The notes below the pieces were generated by a model. It was given only the letters and a program-made list of their open reading frames with translations. It was not told where the DNA came from and did not search any database. This document shows, piece by piece, positions 41,518 to 52,884 of a stretch of DNA of 64,000 nt. The stretch's first letter is position 1, and every line of letters begins with the position of its first letter. This stretch comes from Lunularia cruciata (taxonomy: Eukaryota > Streptophyta > Marchantiopsida > Lunulariales > Lunulariaceae). Made by a program: the position numbers and the translations under genes. The DNA lies in NCBI GenBank assembly GCA_948567375.1, contig OX419760.1, positions 34,410,001 to 34,474,000 of the forward strand, given 5' to 3'.

Positions 41518-42191
41518 TGTGAGCTGGCCCATCTCTCACTCAGGATGAACCTTTGATACCTATTATGGTAGCGCACCATGGACTAAGAAGGCAAAGAACC
41601 CCAACTCCATCATACTCGTCCAAGGCTAACACTCCAAGACTCAAGACATTGCTCACTAGAGAACTCAATGAGAGAGAGATAGTTGCAAATGAAAGGATGA
41701 TGAGTACCTCCTCACCCCTTGTTTATATACTTGTGAAATAGTTACCCATTAAAGTTACTATTTACTATAATAGCTCAAGTTACTAGGCTAAAAGTCAAGT
41801 AAAGTCAAAAAGTATAAAGGAATATCTATCCAAATGGGCATATTCCACTAAGCATGTGATCTTATCTTGACCCAACCACTCAGTCAAGGTCTCCTTCACA
41901 TGGGCTATTGTTGGACTATAGAAGAATCCAAAACAAAAGGGCTTGCGGGCCCAAGAGTTCTCAACTCTTTCCTCAAAGCCAAACACATAGGAATAATACC
42001 AAGTCAACACACTAGAATCCAAAATAGTGGTGCTCATCTTTTCCACTTCCTCTAAAGTAAGGTCACCTCTATCTTAGCAAATCATGACTAATGTAGAACC
42101 ATCCCTTATCTATATAAATAATATCTCTCAAGTACTTGTTATACTAAGCTAAATATCACAATACCACACACATGCACAAATGGGTGTTATA
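41518..42191 (-). repeat. B3 5' LTR
   Basis: This 674-bp LTR starts (minus strand) TATAACACCC at 42191 and ends GCTCACA at 41518. The primer-binding site TGGTTTCGTTACGAGG follows at 41496-41513. Confidence 0.9.
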
Positions 42192-43440
42192 GACCACTCT
42201 CCTTAGTAGCTATTGGTTGTGTCCCAAGAATACCATGTCCACTCGGTCCATCACCCCTAGCATGTGTTTGGATTCTCTTGATAGGCACAAGGCTCACAAG
42301 TGTCCAAGTGGTGATGCCTATCAAGCACATCCTACACTGCTTTGCCAAGCCAAGGCTCACAATCCACGTCAAACTGTTTAGGTCCATAGCCTGATCTTAA
42401 ACCTGATGCCTGGATGCCCTTGATATTATTGGAATGATGGTAATACCAATGCAAAAACCCATCACCCACTCTCTCTCATTGGTGTTGCACTCCACCAATT
42501 GTTGTCACTATGAGTCCCAAACCAATCCAAGACCTCCCTCTCAAAAAGCATGAGAGCCTGGGAAAATCATGAGTGTGGGAAAAGTGGCTCTAGGCTGTCC
42601 AACTAGGTTCACCATAGCCATAGGTGACGTATTAGCCACTACCACTGTTTGAGACTAATGCCCAACATCCAAGATGTCATCAATAATGATGTGGTCTAGT
42701 CGCTAAATCCCATCATAAGCGTGTTGTAGAACCTCTCTAGGTAAGAGGTTCGTCCTCCAAAGATAAAGATGATGAGCCTGTGATCCCACTCTAGCTACAT
42801 CTAACAATATAGCAAGTCCCATCCAAGAATGGACCTGATGTGTACTTGCCACCACTTTGATGCAAGAATCACCCATCAAAGGAACATTCTCCAAAATGTA
42901 AGCTAAAGAAATGGACTGATGAACGTAGAGATGTAGTATGTGTAACATCTCCCAAAACACACCAGAACAAGGATCTTGAAGACTCCAACCTCAACCAGCA
43001 TGTGTATGTCCCTAACATGGCCATCCAGAAATTACTAAATGAACAGGTCTATGTCGCTCTAGATCATGCACCCCCAATAAGGAAATGTTTGCTAGTAAGG
43101 CCTTTTGGTAACCCTTGACTACTGATATTGGTAATAACTCAAGATACCAATAGGCCAATTGTGCCACATGATAGAGAAAGACTCGCCTAGCGGTCTCATC
43201 TCTCTCTACATACAAGTACCTTTGTACTCGTATACATGCCTATAATACCGTAGCTAGTCTAGTGCTAATCCCACCAAACAACTCCAATAGACATACTCCC
43301 TCTATTGGATATTGCCAAGCAATGAGTGTGGTATCTAGAGGTATCAAGGTAATCAACTTTGGAGGCTCATCCTCACATTGGTCTCTAGGTGGTACAAAGG
43401 CTCCACTCCAAGCTTGTTGCACCAACTAATCTGCATGTTG
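42192..43440 (-). pseudogene. C5-cytosine DNA methyltransferase domain in family C gypsy polyprotein
   Basis: One minus-strand frame, interrupted only by stops, shows the ordered motifs of a C5-cytosine methyltransferase. Motif I (SAM binding) is Glu-Leu-Phe-Gly-Gly-Ile at 43267-43284. An acidic Tyr-Val-Glu follows. Motif IV is Gly-Trp-Pro-Cys at 43015-43026, where a TAG replaces the expected Gln of Pro-Cys-Gln. Motif VI is Glu-Asn-Val at 42883-42891. A motif VIII-like Ala-Arg-Val-Gly-Ser-Gln lies near 42790. The C-terminal Glu-Arg-Glu...Met-Gly-Phe and Gln-Ala-Met-Asp-Leu-Asn-Ser blocks (about 42365-42480) resemble motifs IX-X. These would bind S-adenosylmethionine and methylate DNA cytosines. 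It lies between protease (47591-47976) and RT (2484-4471). At least seven stops make this copy inactive. Confidence 0.85.
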
Positions 43441-43821
43441 TTGCAATCCCTCCTTTGAAATCCACATTGGGACATCCAAGGTGGATGGAACAATCCCACT
43501 TGTACTCCAAATCTGAGTGATCTCCTCAAGTATTGGAGTATCCTTTACATGGGCATTCCCCTCCAATAAATCACCAAGCCAAGTAACTGCACCATTGAAA
43601 GCTAAAATTGATGTTGCCATGGTCTCAGATTGTAGCAAGCCAAGACTGCCACTACTGAAGCGTATTGGTAGGCGGCATACTTGTCCCTCACTTGACTGCC
43701 AACCTGGTCTATATGAGGTTATCTCCTCCTAATAGTTGATATTGAAACCCATAGGTTATAGCACTGCTCCACCAACTAGCACATCATATGACTCAGATAT
43801 TGTTGCAATAGCCTGAGCTCT
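43441..43821 (-). pseudogene. Family C protease-methyltransferase linker
   Basis: The minus strand encodes Val-Leu-Val-Gly-Gly-Ala-Val-Leu-Tyr-Pro near 43740-43790, the retropepsin C-terminal block. An Asn-Tyr...Tyr-Arg-Pro-Gly-Trp-Gln segment follows, then the open stretch 43426-43638. It is the direct continuation of 47591-47976, split by the solo LTR A5. Confidence 0.75.
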
Positions 43822-46800
43822 TATGACAACCCGGCAAATATCACTTTTGCGGTAATCGGGTAAGTAAAGTTTGTTCCTGCAAAGATACGAGTCAAAATTG
43901 GTAAAATACGAAGCAAAGTAAAAATTTCAGTTCTTCTTGAGTTCTTTAATCTCTCAGGTAGAAACCACACCCAAAAGAGAGTAACAAGCATTGATTTGCA
44001 GTCTTGTCACAAATTAACACTCCATAATCACAACTCCATCAATTCTTTCCAAACAATCTTGATTGTGATAATTCAGGCTCTCCCAAAAACGGCACTTCAT
44101 TGCAAAATGACTTCGCCTCAGAATTGTGTTCCACCCCTCCACTGAAGGCACAACTTCCTCAATTGAAATTGCTTCACATCAACTTTGCATTGCACTCACA
44201 AATGCAGAATACTACCAACACTATAATTCCTCTCAGATCTGTCAAGGCATTGCTCCGATTGCACTTCACTCAGGATCAAACACACAGAATGAAGATCAAG
44301 GCTATGGAATCCAACATCCAACAAGCACACTAACTTGCACTTCAAATTTCTTCACACACTCACAAACACAATTGCAAAGCTGATACTTGGAATCAAGCTC
44401 AAGCAATGAGCACTGCTTCATAGCACTTTGCTTTATCTATTCTCAGAAATTATGAGCACTAAACAACATTTCTCTATGATGCCACTCTTAAGTAGTGAAG
44501 CAATTGACAGTTCTAACAACTATACCGTTCTACAACAACTCTTCTAACCTGCAGATCCAAAATGACAATTCACTCCTTCATATCTGCCTCTTCATATCTC
44601 AAAACTGTTACTAATCTGATCCGATGTCTACTTTGTCATCGGCTTTCAAACCCAAACCCGAAGTAATTTTACTTCCTACTACTCTTTCCTCGGGTTTCAT
44701 ATCTCCTACATCTTCTACCAGATCCAACAATTCTCTTTCCTGAGCTGAAATTGCACTAGTGGGTAATCTATCTAACTCTTCATCTCTCGACCCACTCTTC
44801 TCTGATGTCTCCATCTCTAACTCCGAAGATATCTGCACTCCTATGTTATCTACTTCAAGTTTGGCTCTAAAGTCTTTCCAAAGTTTTTCTATCTCTATTT
44901 TCACTAAGTCTAATCTGATTGCAATATTATCTTCTACTTCTAAGATCTTCCTGTCTACACAAGTCTGGAGATTATCAACAACGCGTTTAAATCTATATCT
45001 TTTGCCTGTCTTTGCCTCGTCTCCTACACAAACAACTTCAACTCGTGCAGCCTCGTCTCTTTAATCCAAACGCTGGCCTCTGTACTCAACATATCATTCA
45101 TCCTGAGGACAATCTCCTTCAATGGCTCCAATCTCATCTTCCTCTCTCGCTCTTGATCTGCAAGCCAGTCCTCCCTATACATCGCCAATTCCGCTTTGAA
45201 CTCGGCTCTCACCGTCTCCTTCTCTTTTTGTACAACCTTCTCCTCCTGATTACGAAGTAACTCTCGTAATCTCTCTTCTTCCCTATACCGTGCTGCCAAC
45301 TCTCTTTGCCAGAGTTGCTTCTTCTCCTCGACACTCTCCATCACCCTATCGAGCTCCTGATCCTTCACTGCTACTCTCACCATAGCATGGATAACTTCTA
45401 CTCTTGAATCAGCAAATTGCTGCTTCAAGATCTCATATTCTGCTACCTGTCTCTCCTTTGCTATGTCACTCTTCTTCACAAGATCCTCTTGATATCTTAC
45501 TTCTCTCTTCAGGTCTTCAATTACCTGAGTCCTCACTACTGCCTCCGCTTGCAGTACTTCTCTTTCTTCCTCACCTCGGGTTATACTCTTCTTCAACTCC
45601 GAGTTCTCTTCTTCTAATCTGGACAACACCTGCAATACAGTCTTTACCTCTGGACAAGTTGACCGCATCTCCTTCTTCTTGTACTCTTGCTTTACCAGCA
45701 GAGGACATACCACATCCCGTAGGTACTCAACTCCATCGCTTGGGGTTACTTCTTCTTGCGTGGCCACTTCTCTTTGTACTTCTTGTTCATCCGATACTCG
45801 CCTTCTTCTCTGTAGTCTTCGTATCGGAATGGATGCCTCACTTCACGAGCTTGCATTTGCTTCTTCTTGCACATTACTTGGACCGGCATTGTACTTTGCC
45901 TTACATCTCAAGCGGACTCCTCTCTAAACTGCAATATTTTCTTCTACTTCAAGTACTTCATCTTCCAGCTTAGTGTTGTCCTCAGCCTTGATCTCTGCAT
46001 GCACTTCTTCTTCTTCTTCTGCAGCCATCGGTGCCGATGTCATTTCTCCTCCTTCATTGCTGTCGCTACTTGTATCTCCACTCTGTAGCGTTAGCTTGGG
46101 TTCCTCCTCGTGCTCCGAGTCTTCGGTCTTGAGCTCGGCATCACTTTCCGAGTCTTCATCTTCCAACTCGATCACCACCATACCTCACCTTGGGTTTCCT
46201 CTCTTGGTCTTCCGAGGTTTCTTCGTGTCTTCAGCTTCGCCCTGCCGACTTCTCTTCTTCGAGTTTGGAGTACTCACTTTGATCTCCATGTTCTTCCCTA
46301 TCTTCTTGTAGTACTCGTCGGTGCTCTTGATTTGCAAAATGTACTATTGCTCCTCTACATCAACCTCCTTTCTCAAATTGGGATGGAAATGCGACACCAT
46401 CCAAGTTTGCTCCACTGAGTTCAGCAAATTCAACCCCAGGTAGAAATGTGCTGCAAACGGCACGATGTAGTGTGGAGGCAATTTATCCCACAGATTCCAC
46501 ACCATTTGTTGCGTTCTCCTATGGAAACATCTCGCCCAATTGATCGGTTCTCCTGCAAATAACTTGTGAAAGAACACCGCTTGGTGTTTCATCACATATA
46601 TTGTTCTCTCCGGCTTCAGGATTACCATCAGAGCACTCACAATTCCTCTCTTCATAGGGTCTTTGTAGCTCTCAACTTTGTACCCATTCTTTGTCCGCTT
46701 TGACGAGAATGCATCTCTCACTTCTTGGGGCTCTTGAGCTATCTCTCCCTTCCCCAAGAACATGGCCCCTTGCTTTGAGCCTGCTTCTTTCCCAAGTACT

Positions 46801-47590
46801 AGTCTCCAATCCAACTCTGTCTAGCGAGCCGGATTTCCTCTCTTCCCTTCTTCCTCGGGTCCATCGAGACACTTGCTCTTGATGATTTCTATCATGAAAT
46901 CTGGAAAACTCACGTTCCAATTCCACGCCAAGAAAGTGATCCAAACTCGGCTCAAGACTTCAATCCTAGTAATCACATCTAATCTCCAAATTGCATGATT
47001 TCTCACTACAAATTTGGAGTTCTTCTTTCCTCTTCCCATCTCTCTTGCCTTCTCACTGTCTCTCAATTTCACTCTTGCAACTTCTCCCTTACACACTAAC
47101 GCGTTTCCAACTCTATTTCCCTTCCCACAATCACCTGCAAGACAACTTCTCAATGGCGAAGGAAAATTACTTGACATTTCATCGTTGCAAGTTTGACTTT
47201 TATGGAGTTGCGCTTTCTTCATCTTTCTTCACTTCGAGTTTCTATTGAGAAATCACACCTCCTGCATGCACCTGTCACTGTCAATCAACCTTCGCGCGTA
47301 TGGGCTGCTGGTTTTTGAACGGTCCCTTCTTGAATTTCTTGCCCCGATGAAAGGTTGTTAGACTGACTTTGCCTTGGGTTGAGCTCCCCCCGATACAAAG
47401 ACTCCTTACTTTGGGTTGTATGTTGACAGGGTATTTTTGAGTACTTTGCCTTATGACCCGAAGTCACTTTACTTCGGGTTTCATCCTAAAGACTCTTTTC
47501 TTTGCCTTCTTTGGCCATATAGATGCAATCCAACTTCTCTATACACTTCTTCTTCTTTATTTTGAAAAAACAAAAAATGTGGGCACCACT
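43822..47590 (-). mobile_element. Family A solo LTR (A5) in family C
   Basis: This 3769-bp LTR starts (minus strand) AGTGGTGCCCACA at 47590 and ends GGTTGTCATA at 43822; both end bases have decayed. Family C coding sequence continues on both sides. The flanks GCTCT (43817-43821) and ACTCT (47591-47595) form a target duplication with one mismatch. There is no internal region, hence a solo LTR. Confidence 0.88.
44611..47177 (-). pseudogene. LTR-borne coiled-coil protein gene, copy in A5
   Basis: The full layout is present: N-terminus from ATG 47177, open to about 46821; globular domain 46344-46814; acidic part 45924-46181, with CAG kept after Glu-Pro-Lys-Leu-Thr-Leu; coiled coil 45024-45767 (247 open residues); C-terminus 44611-44904. 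Stops lie near 46820, 46345, 45925 and 45020, and a frame change lies near 44960. Heptad Leu/Val/Ile spacing with Glu/Lys/Arg-rich flanks is clear in the Leu-Glu-Glu-Glu-Asn-Ser-Glu-Leu-Lys-Lys block. Confidence 0.78.
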
Positions 47591-47976
47591 ACTCTCACCA
47601 CCGAGCTATCAATTGGATGACTAGGCTGAATCTGAACAACTAGCTCTCCACATGTGATGTATTGTGTCAAACTACCTCCTATAGATGTCTAGATCTGAAA
47701 TAGACACCTCTCCACATCGGTCTTCCATAACCCTAGATAGACAACTGCAACCTTTCCTAACATAAGGGGTTGGGCACCATAGTCTAATAAGACTCTCTAT
47801 GGTGTATAGACCTTCCTTGAAGGTCACACCAAACAAAAAATCCCCCTTTGGTTATCCAATAAGACAACTCCAGGTGTGAGCCGTGCTCTCTCAAAGGCCA
47901 GTCTAGTTGGTAACTCCTCCAATTTAGCCGCTATTGCCTGCCATAACCCACTAGTCAATGAGCGGATCCCATGCTC
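47591..47976 (-). pseudogene. Family C protease, N-part
   Basis: The minus strand reads Val-Leu-Leu-Asp-Tyr-Gly-Ala-Gln near 47770-47795, matching the retropepsin Asp-Thr-Gly-Ala turn with Thr changed to Tyr. A stop is adjacent. It continues gag from 48666 across the inserted B4 LTR. Confidence 0.78.
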
Positions 47977-48665
47977 TATAACACCCGTTTGTGCATGTGT
48001 ATGGTATTGTGATATTTACCTTGGTATTAGAAGTACTTAAGAGATATTATTTATATAGAGATAAAGGATGGTTCTATATTAGTCATGGTTAGCTAAAGTT
48101 AGTCATAGCCAAGATAGGGGGACTTTACTTTAGAGGAAGTAGAAAAGATGAGCACTACTATTTTGGATTTAGTGTATTGACTTGGTATTATTCCTAAGTG
48201 TTTGGCTTTGAGGAAAGAGTTGAGAACTCTTGGGCCCGCAAGCCTTTTTGTTTTGGATTCTTCTTTAGTCCAAGGATAGCCCATGTGAAGGAATCCTTGA
48301 CTTAGTGGTTGGGTCAAGATAAGACCACATGCTTAGGGGATATGCCCATGTGAATGGATATTCCTTTCTACTTTTTGACTTTACTTGACTTTTAGTCTAG
48401 TAACTTGAGTTACTACGGTAATTAGTAACTTGAGTACGTAACTATTTCACAAGTATATAAACAAGGGGTAAGGAGGTACTCATCATCCTTTCATTTGCAA
48501 CTATCTCTCTCTCATTGATTTCTCTAGTGAGCAATGTCTTGAGTCTTGGAGTGTTAGCCTTGGAGGAGTATGATGGAGTTGGGGTTCCTTGCCTTCTTAG
48601 TCCATGGTGCGCTACCATAATAGCCATCAGAGGTTCATCCTAAGTGAGAGACAAGCCAGCTCACA
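47977..48665 (+). mobile_element. Family B solo LTR (B4) in family C
   Basis: This 689-bp LTR starts TATAACACCC and ends GCTCACA. Family C reading frames continue on both sides. GCTC occurs at 47973-47976 and again at 48666-48669, a likely short target duplication. No primer-binding site or internal region follows. Confidence 0.87.
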
Positions 48666-50560
48666 GCTCCTCAATCAAGTCAACTCCACTATCAACCACC
48701 TTTGCTCTAGTAGCAAGAACCACATCATCCCTACTCTCACAAAGCATGGCATCCAATCTGAACATTGGATCTGGGTCAACTTCCAATGTACACATGTCAT
48801 TGGCTGAAAATAAAGGATAGCACATAATGAGCTGAGTCACCCCCAACATTGTGCTAGACTCAATCTGTGTAGTAGTAGGTGGTTGACTAGTAGGTAGTGC
48901 ATCATGCACCCTATCACCACCTATCACACCTGCATTGGGAAGTCTAGGAGCCATGGATGTTGTTTATAATGCCTTAGAGAGCGTGAAAGACTAGAGAAGT
49001 CTAACCTATCTCCCAACCTCTCCTCTCTATAGGTCCAACTCCACTGATGTTCCTTTAGGCTTTGGAGCATGTATTGCACTCCTAGTCATTGTTGTAGATG
49101 TATCCACCTATGCTGCTCTGCACATGAAGTCCAAAGCATCTCTACCACCAGCATATGAGGTGGAAGCCTTAGCACCTAAATTTGATCTCCTTTGAGCAAT
49201 GGCCATACTAGCCAATCTCTACTCCAACTTCTCAATGCAAGTAGCCATGGTTGTATCAAAAGTAATGGCAGGTATTGCAGCTCTACTAGGTATGGATCCT
49301 CTACCACCACCTTGTCCTCCATGACTTGGAGCTCCTCTATTACCTACTATAGCAGCCCTACCACTCCATAACTCCAGGTGTAGGTTAAAGCACCGGTCAC
49401 TAGTGTGACCAAATCTGTGGCAATGCTCACATTGCCTTTGCACTTGCTATGATGCACCAGAGGTATCAAGTCCACTGCCCTAAGAGCACTCTCTCTTGTG
49501 ATGAGATCCACCACAAGTCCAACAAGCAACAACATTATTCACTGGTTGTTGTTGACCCAAAAATGAAGGAAGGGGTCTCGCTCCACTAAGCCCTTCACTT
49601 GCTCCATAGGATGTGGGTTGTCCACCTTGTCCTCAAAAACCAATTGTGTGTGGTGCACTTTGCTTCACTCTAGAAGAAGTCATAGTTGTGAATGAGGTTA
49701 TCGTACCAAATCCAGATATCACCACTCTCTCTTCCACCATGTTGAGCTCAATACGCTCAGCAAAACAAAAGACAATTGCCAAAGTAGGCAAAGTAGCCTA
49801 TAACAACGTAGCATCACAAACTCTATGCCGTAACTCTCTATCCAGTATCCCAAACCAAAACTAGACTGCCTAGGCCTCAATAACTCCTTGAGTGAAACTG
49901 ATCAGCCGCCACATGCAATTGTATGCCTTACGTAGGCTCTCTCCAGCCTTCCATTGGAACTCCTGCAAGCTCCTCAGGTTGTCAATCCACACTCCTTGGT
50001 AGTTCTGCCTCAAACACTAGAAGAACTCCACCATGGAGTTAAACCCTAGTACCACACCACCTCCTATAGCGGTACCTCTACTCGTAGTAGCACTATCTCT
50101 AGCTATTGCACCTCCACTAGCTCCACCAATGCTACTCAAGCTAGAACTCGTGGGTATTTCAAATCTACTCTTGGTAACCAAGCCTTAAGTGATAGAGATA
50201 TAGTTCAGAGACCAATATTGTCTCCATAACTAAATCTCCTCCAAGTGAGCTCTCCTAAATTCATGGTAATCGTCCATTGGCAGGCCTTCAAATGCTGAAA
50301 CAACCCCTTCTATGCCATGAAAGGTGTGAACAAAGTTGGGTTCCACATTTGCTACAGATCACACTAACTATCAAAAACTTAGATGACGTCATCCAACTCA
50401 ATGGTACACACTGTACCAAAGTAACACCTAGGACCTTTAGAGGCTCCACAAATCTCATCCATGTCCCACAATAATGGTGCAAACATGCCAAGTGCACTCT
50501 CAACTGAATCAACTCATATGTCAAACTCCAACTTAGAGTCAATCTCCTTCCTCATTGGGA
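48666..50560 (-). pseudogene. Family C gag with two zinc knuckles
   Basis: Minus-strand gag. The capsid-like core lies near 49880-50030 (Leu-Arg-Ser-Leu-Gln-Glu-Phe-Gln). The first knuckle CWTCGGSHHKREC is near 49490-49530 and the second, CEHCHRFGHTSDRC, at about 49390-49431. A Gly/Arg-rich stretch and an open part at 48661-48954 precede protease. Many stops are present, most explained by C-to-T changes. Confidence 0.82.
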
Positions 50561-50566
50561 CTTGAG

Positions 50567-50582
50567 ATATATGTTGATACCA
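50567..50582 (-). other. Family C candidate primer-binding site
   Basis: The minus strand reads TGGTATCAACATATAT, whose first eight bases equal the initiator-tRNA-Met type site TGGTATCA. It lies about 30 bases inside the LTR end at 50613. The spacing is longer than usual, so the call is tentative. Confidence 0.4.
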
Positions 50583-50612
50583 AGCGCCACTTTGAGTAAA
50601 CCCATTGTGTAT

Positions 50613-52461
50613 TGTAGGGCTATCTCCTCAAGAATCCCCAAAGAACTCCGTCATGGCAAAGTAACCACAAACCGCCAACCGCAACCCCAAGTACTCCACC
50701 AAGAACCAACACCACCAACCAAACATCACCAAGTACCAACACCAATTGAGCACCACCAAGTGCCAATACGAACGGAAGACTACCCACTAATGTAACTCTA
50801 ACTAAGACAACTACACTAGGAGAAAGGGCGACCTGTAACTTACCATCACAACACGCACTCTCATGGTCTGCAAGTCATCACTTCCTACCTCACTAAAGAG
50901 AAACAAAGGTAGTCTGACTGGTTATCACTCCAGCCTCACCATCAAGAGCACACCAAAGCACCAATGCTCTAAATTCAAGGCACTTCATACAAACATGGTG
51001 CACCAACAAGAAGCAGAGAATGAAGGAGGTCCAATCACAAGAAATCTAAACAAAAACCCTCCATCTCCTAAAGCAACACAAGATTGACTTTGCCATCATT
51101 TGGCATTTGACACAATAGGAGTTCCTATCTACATCCTAAGCTACCATGATCACCAAGAATAGGATCAAACTGCCTCTCTTAACTATAGCTATAAGTGTAT
51201 AGATAATAATGGACCAGTCACTGCGACAACAAGTGAGGGTGGACCAATTGGCTAGGGCACCAATCTAGGAACCAGAGATCTAGGGGTCAAACCCTATTAT
51301 GCACAATCTAGCAAGATGGGCAGATTTTGCCAAACAATGACCAAGATCTAATCTAAACTAGCTAGCCTCACGCCAATAAGCTCCCTTCTGGCCCTTCTAG
51401 GCCTTCTTAGCCTCTCATAGCCACAACCTTATGCCTCAAAGCCTCTAAATGCCAAAATGCCAAAATTCAGCCAAATGAGGCCTTTCTTCTTGCCACTTCA
51501 AACCCTCTCCAAATCAGGCAAAATTCCTCCAAATTTTCAAAACTCCTCCAAATCTGGCCAACCAGCAAAACTCCTCCAAATCTGGCCAAAATTTGACATA
51601 AACTCTAGCAAAAATCTGACATAAACCCTAAAGTTGGCTGACCATCAAATCCTCTGCTAACTCCTCACTCAAGCCAAATTGAAAAAAAAGGTTTGTCCAA
51701 ATCACAAATTCATGAGGATGGGTTCCAAACTCCACCTTCAATTTCACTTTCTTAGCCCAACTCGCAACAAACTGGTCTTGCTTTCACCTCTTGAGCTTAA
51801 AATCACAACTACTGCTTGAAAATTACTTCTCTTTGCTTGAAATTTGGCCAGCGCTTCCGCACATTGTCTATCTCACTGCCAAATATGCATCAATCAACAA
51901 GCTTCTGCACACTAGGGCAAACTTGAAATTTGATTGAGCTACCAACGATCCACTGAGCTTGGAGATACCACCAACACTCATAGTTCTTGCACCCAATTTC
52001 CTCCTGACCTCACTTCTCTGATGTAATCAATTTGTTTACACCACTCAAATCAACTCAACTCATATCAGTACTTGATCTATCACTCTATAAGTTGCCAACA
52101 ACTGGGCATTGATTACAATCAAGCCACACCCACTCTAGCTAAGAGAATCCAAGTGACGCTCGCCGGCCTCTATCCACCATAGCCAAGAACTCAAAGGCTC
52201 AACATCAAAGAAGTGAGCTCTCTAGAGCTACACTTCAAAAGTATACCCCTAGACTCGAGCTAGGTTTGAAACCCTGATGGTCCCACTAACGGCACACTTA
52301 AGAGTGCAAATGGTGCAAATTGATGGTGGGCTCCACCATGAAGTCAGTACCCCGAACATGAAATTTGACTGTCGGAAAGTAGTCTACGGGTAATTACTAA
52401 AATACCTCTAACTATTATCACTACAACTCTAGTGTCTGAGTAATCTAGATGTGACACTACA
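50613..52461 (-). repeat. Family C 5' LTR
   Basis: This 1849-bp LTR starts (minus strand) TGTAGTGTCACATC at 52461 and ends CCCTACA at 50613, giving inverted ends TGTAG/CTACA. Related pieces follow at 52500-52884 and about 54640-55110. No open frame of note was found; the LTR is rich in repeated CTCCAAA-type words near 51480-51600. The 3' LTR of this element lies outside the window. Confidence 0.75.
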
Positions 52462-52499
52462 AATGGTATGACATCACATTCAAATTGGATTTGAACTTG

Positions 52500-52884
52500 A
52501 TCCTCCACTCAACAATCTACCAATAATCAAGCATTGATTACAATCAAGCCACACCCACTCTAGATAAGAGACTCCATGTGATGCTTGTTGGCCTCTATCC
52601 ACCATAGCCAGGAACTTGAAGGCTCAACATAAAATAAGTGAGCTCTCTAGAGCTACACTTTGAAAGTATACTCCTCTACTCGACCTAAGTCTCTTGCACT
52701 AATAGTGCCATTGATAGTACATCTGATGGTGCAAATGGTGCAAGTGATGATGAGTCCCACCATATGATTAGTAGCCTAACATGAAATATGGCTGTCATCA
52801 AGTAGTCCATGAGCAACTACTAAAATAACTATGATTGCCAACATTACCACTCCAGTATCCAAACAAACTAGCTCTAGCACTACA
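52500..52884 (-). repeat. Family C-type LTR fragment
   Basis: About 385 bp matching the first part of the LTR above, with shared blocks ATTGATTACAATCAAGCC, CTCTATCCACCATAGCCA and the CTACA end at 52880-52884. It stands almost next to the C 5' LTR in the same orientation. Confidence 0.8.

Larger units (their letters stand above)
38220..42191 (-). mobile_element. Family B element B3, inverted partner of B1, rearranged
   Basis: A minus-strand B element: 5' LTR 41518-42191, leader, ORF0, gag and part of protease, then an abrupt join at 38409/38410 to an integrase fragment (38220-38409), which meets B1 tail to tail. RT and RNase H are absent. The outer flank at 42192 is family C sequence. No target duplication with the flank of B1 (TGTAC at 4467-4471 against GACCA at 42192) is visible. 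Confidence 0.83.

Noticed and set aside
4467-42196. A target duplication pairing the outer ends of B1 and B3 as one insertion
   Set aside because: TGTAC on the left and GACCA on the right do not match, so a single simple insertion is not supported.
49219-49443. Family C zinc-knuckle stretch as a host zinc-finger gene
   Set aside because: Its position between LTR and protease, the second knuckle nearby and the Gly/Arg-rich tail identify it as gag.
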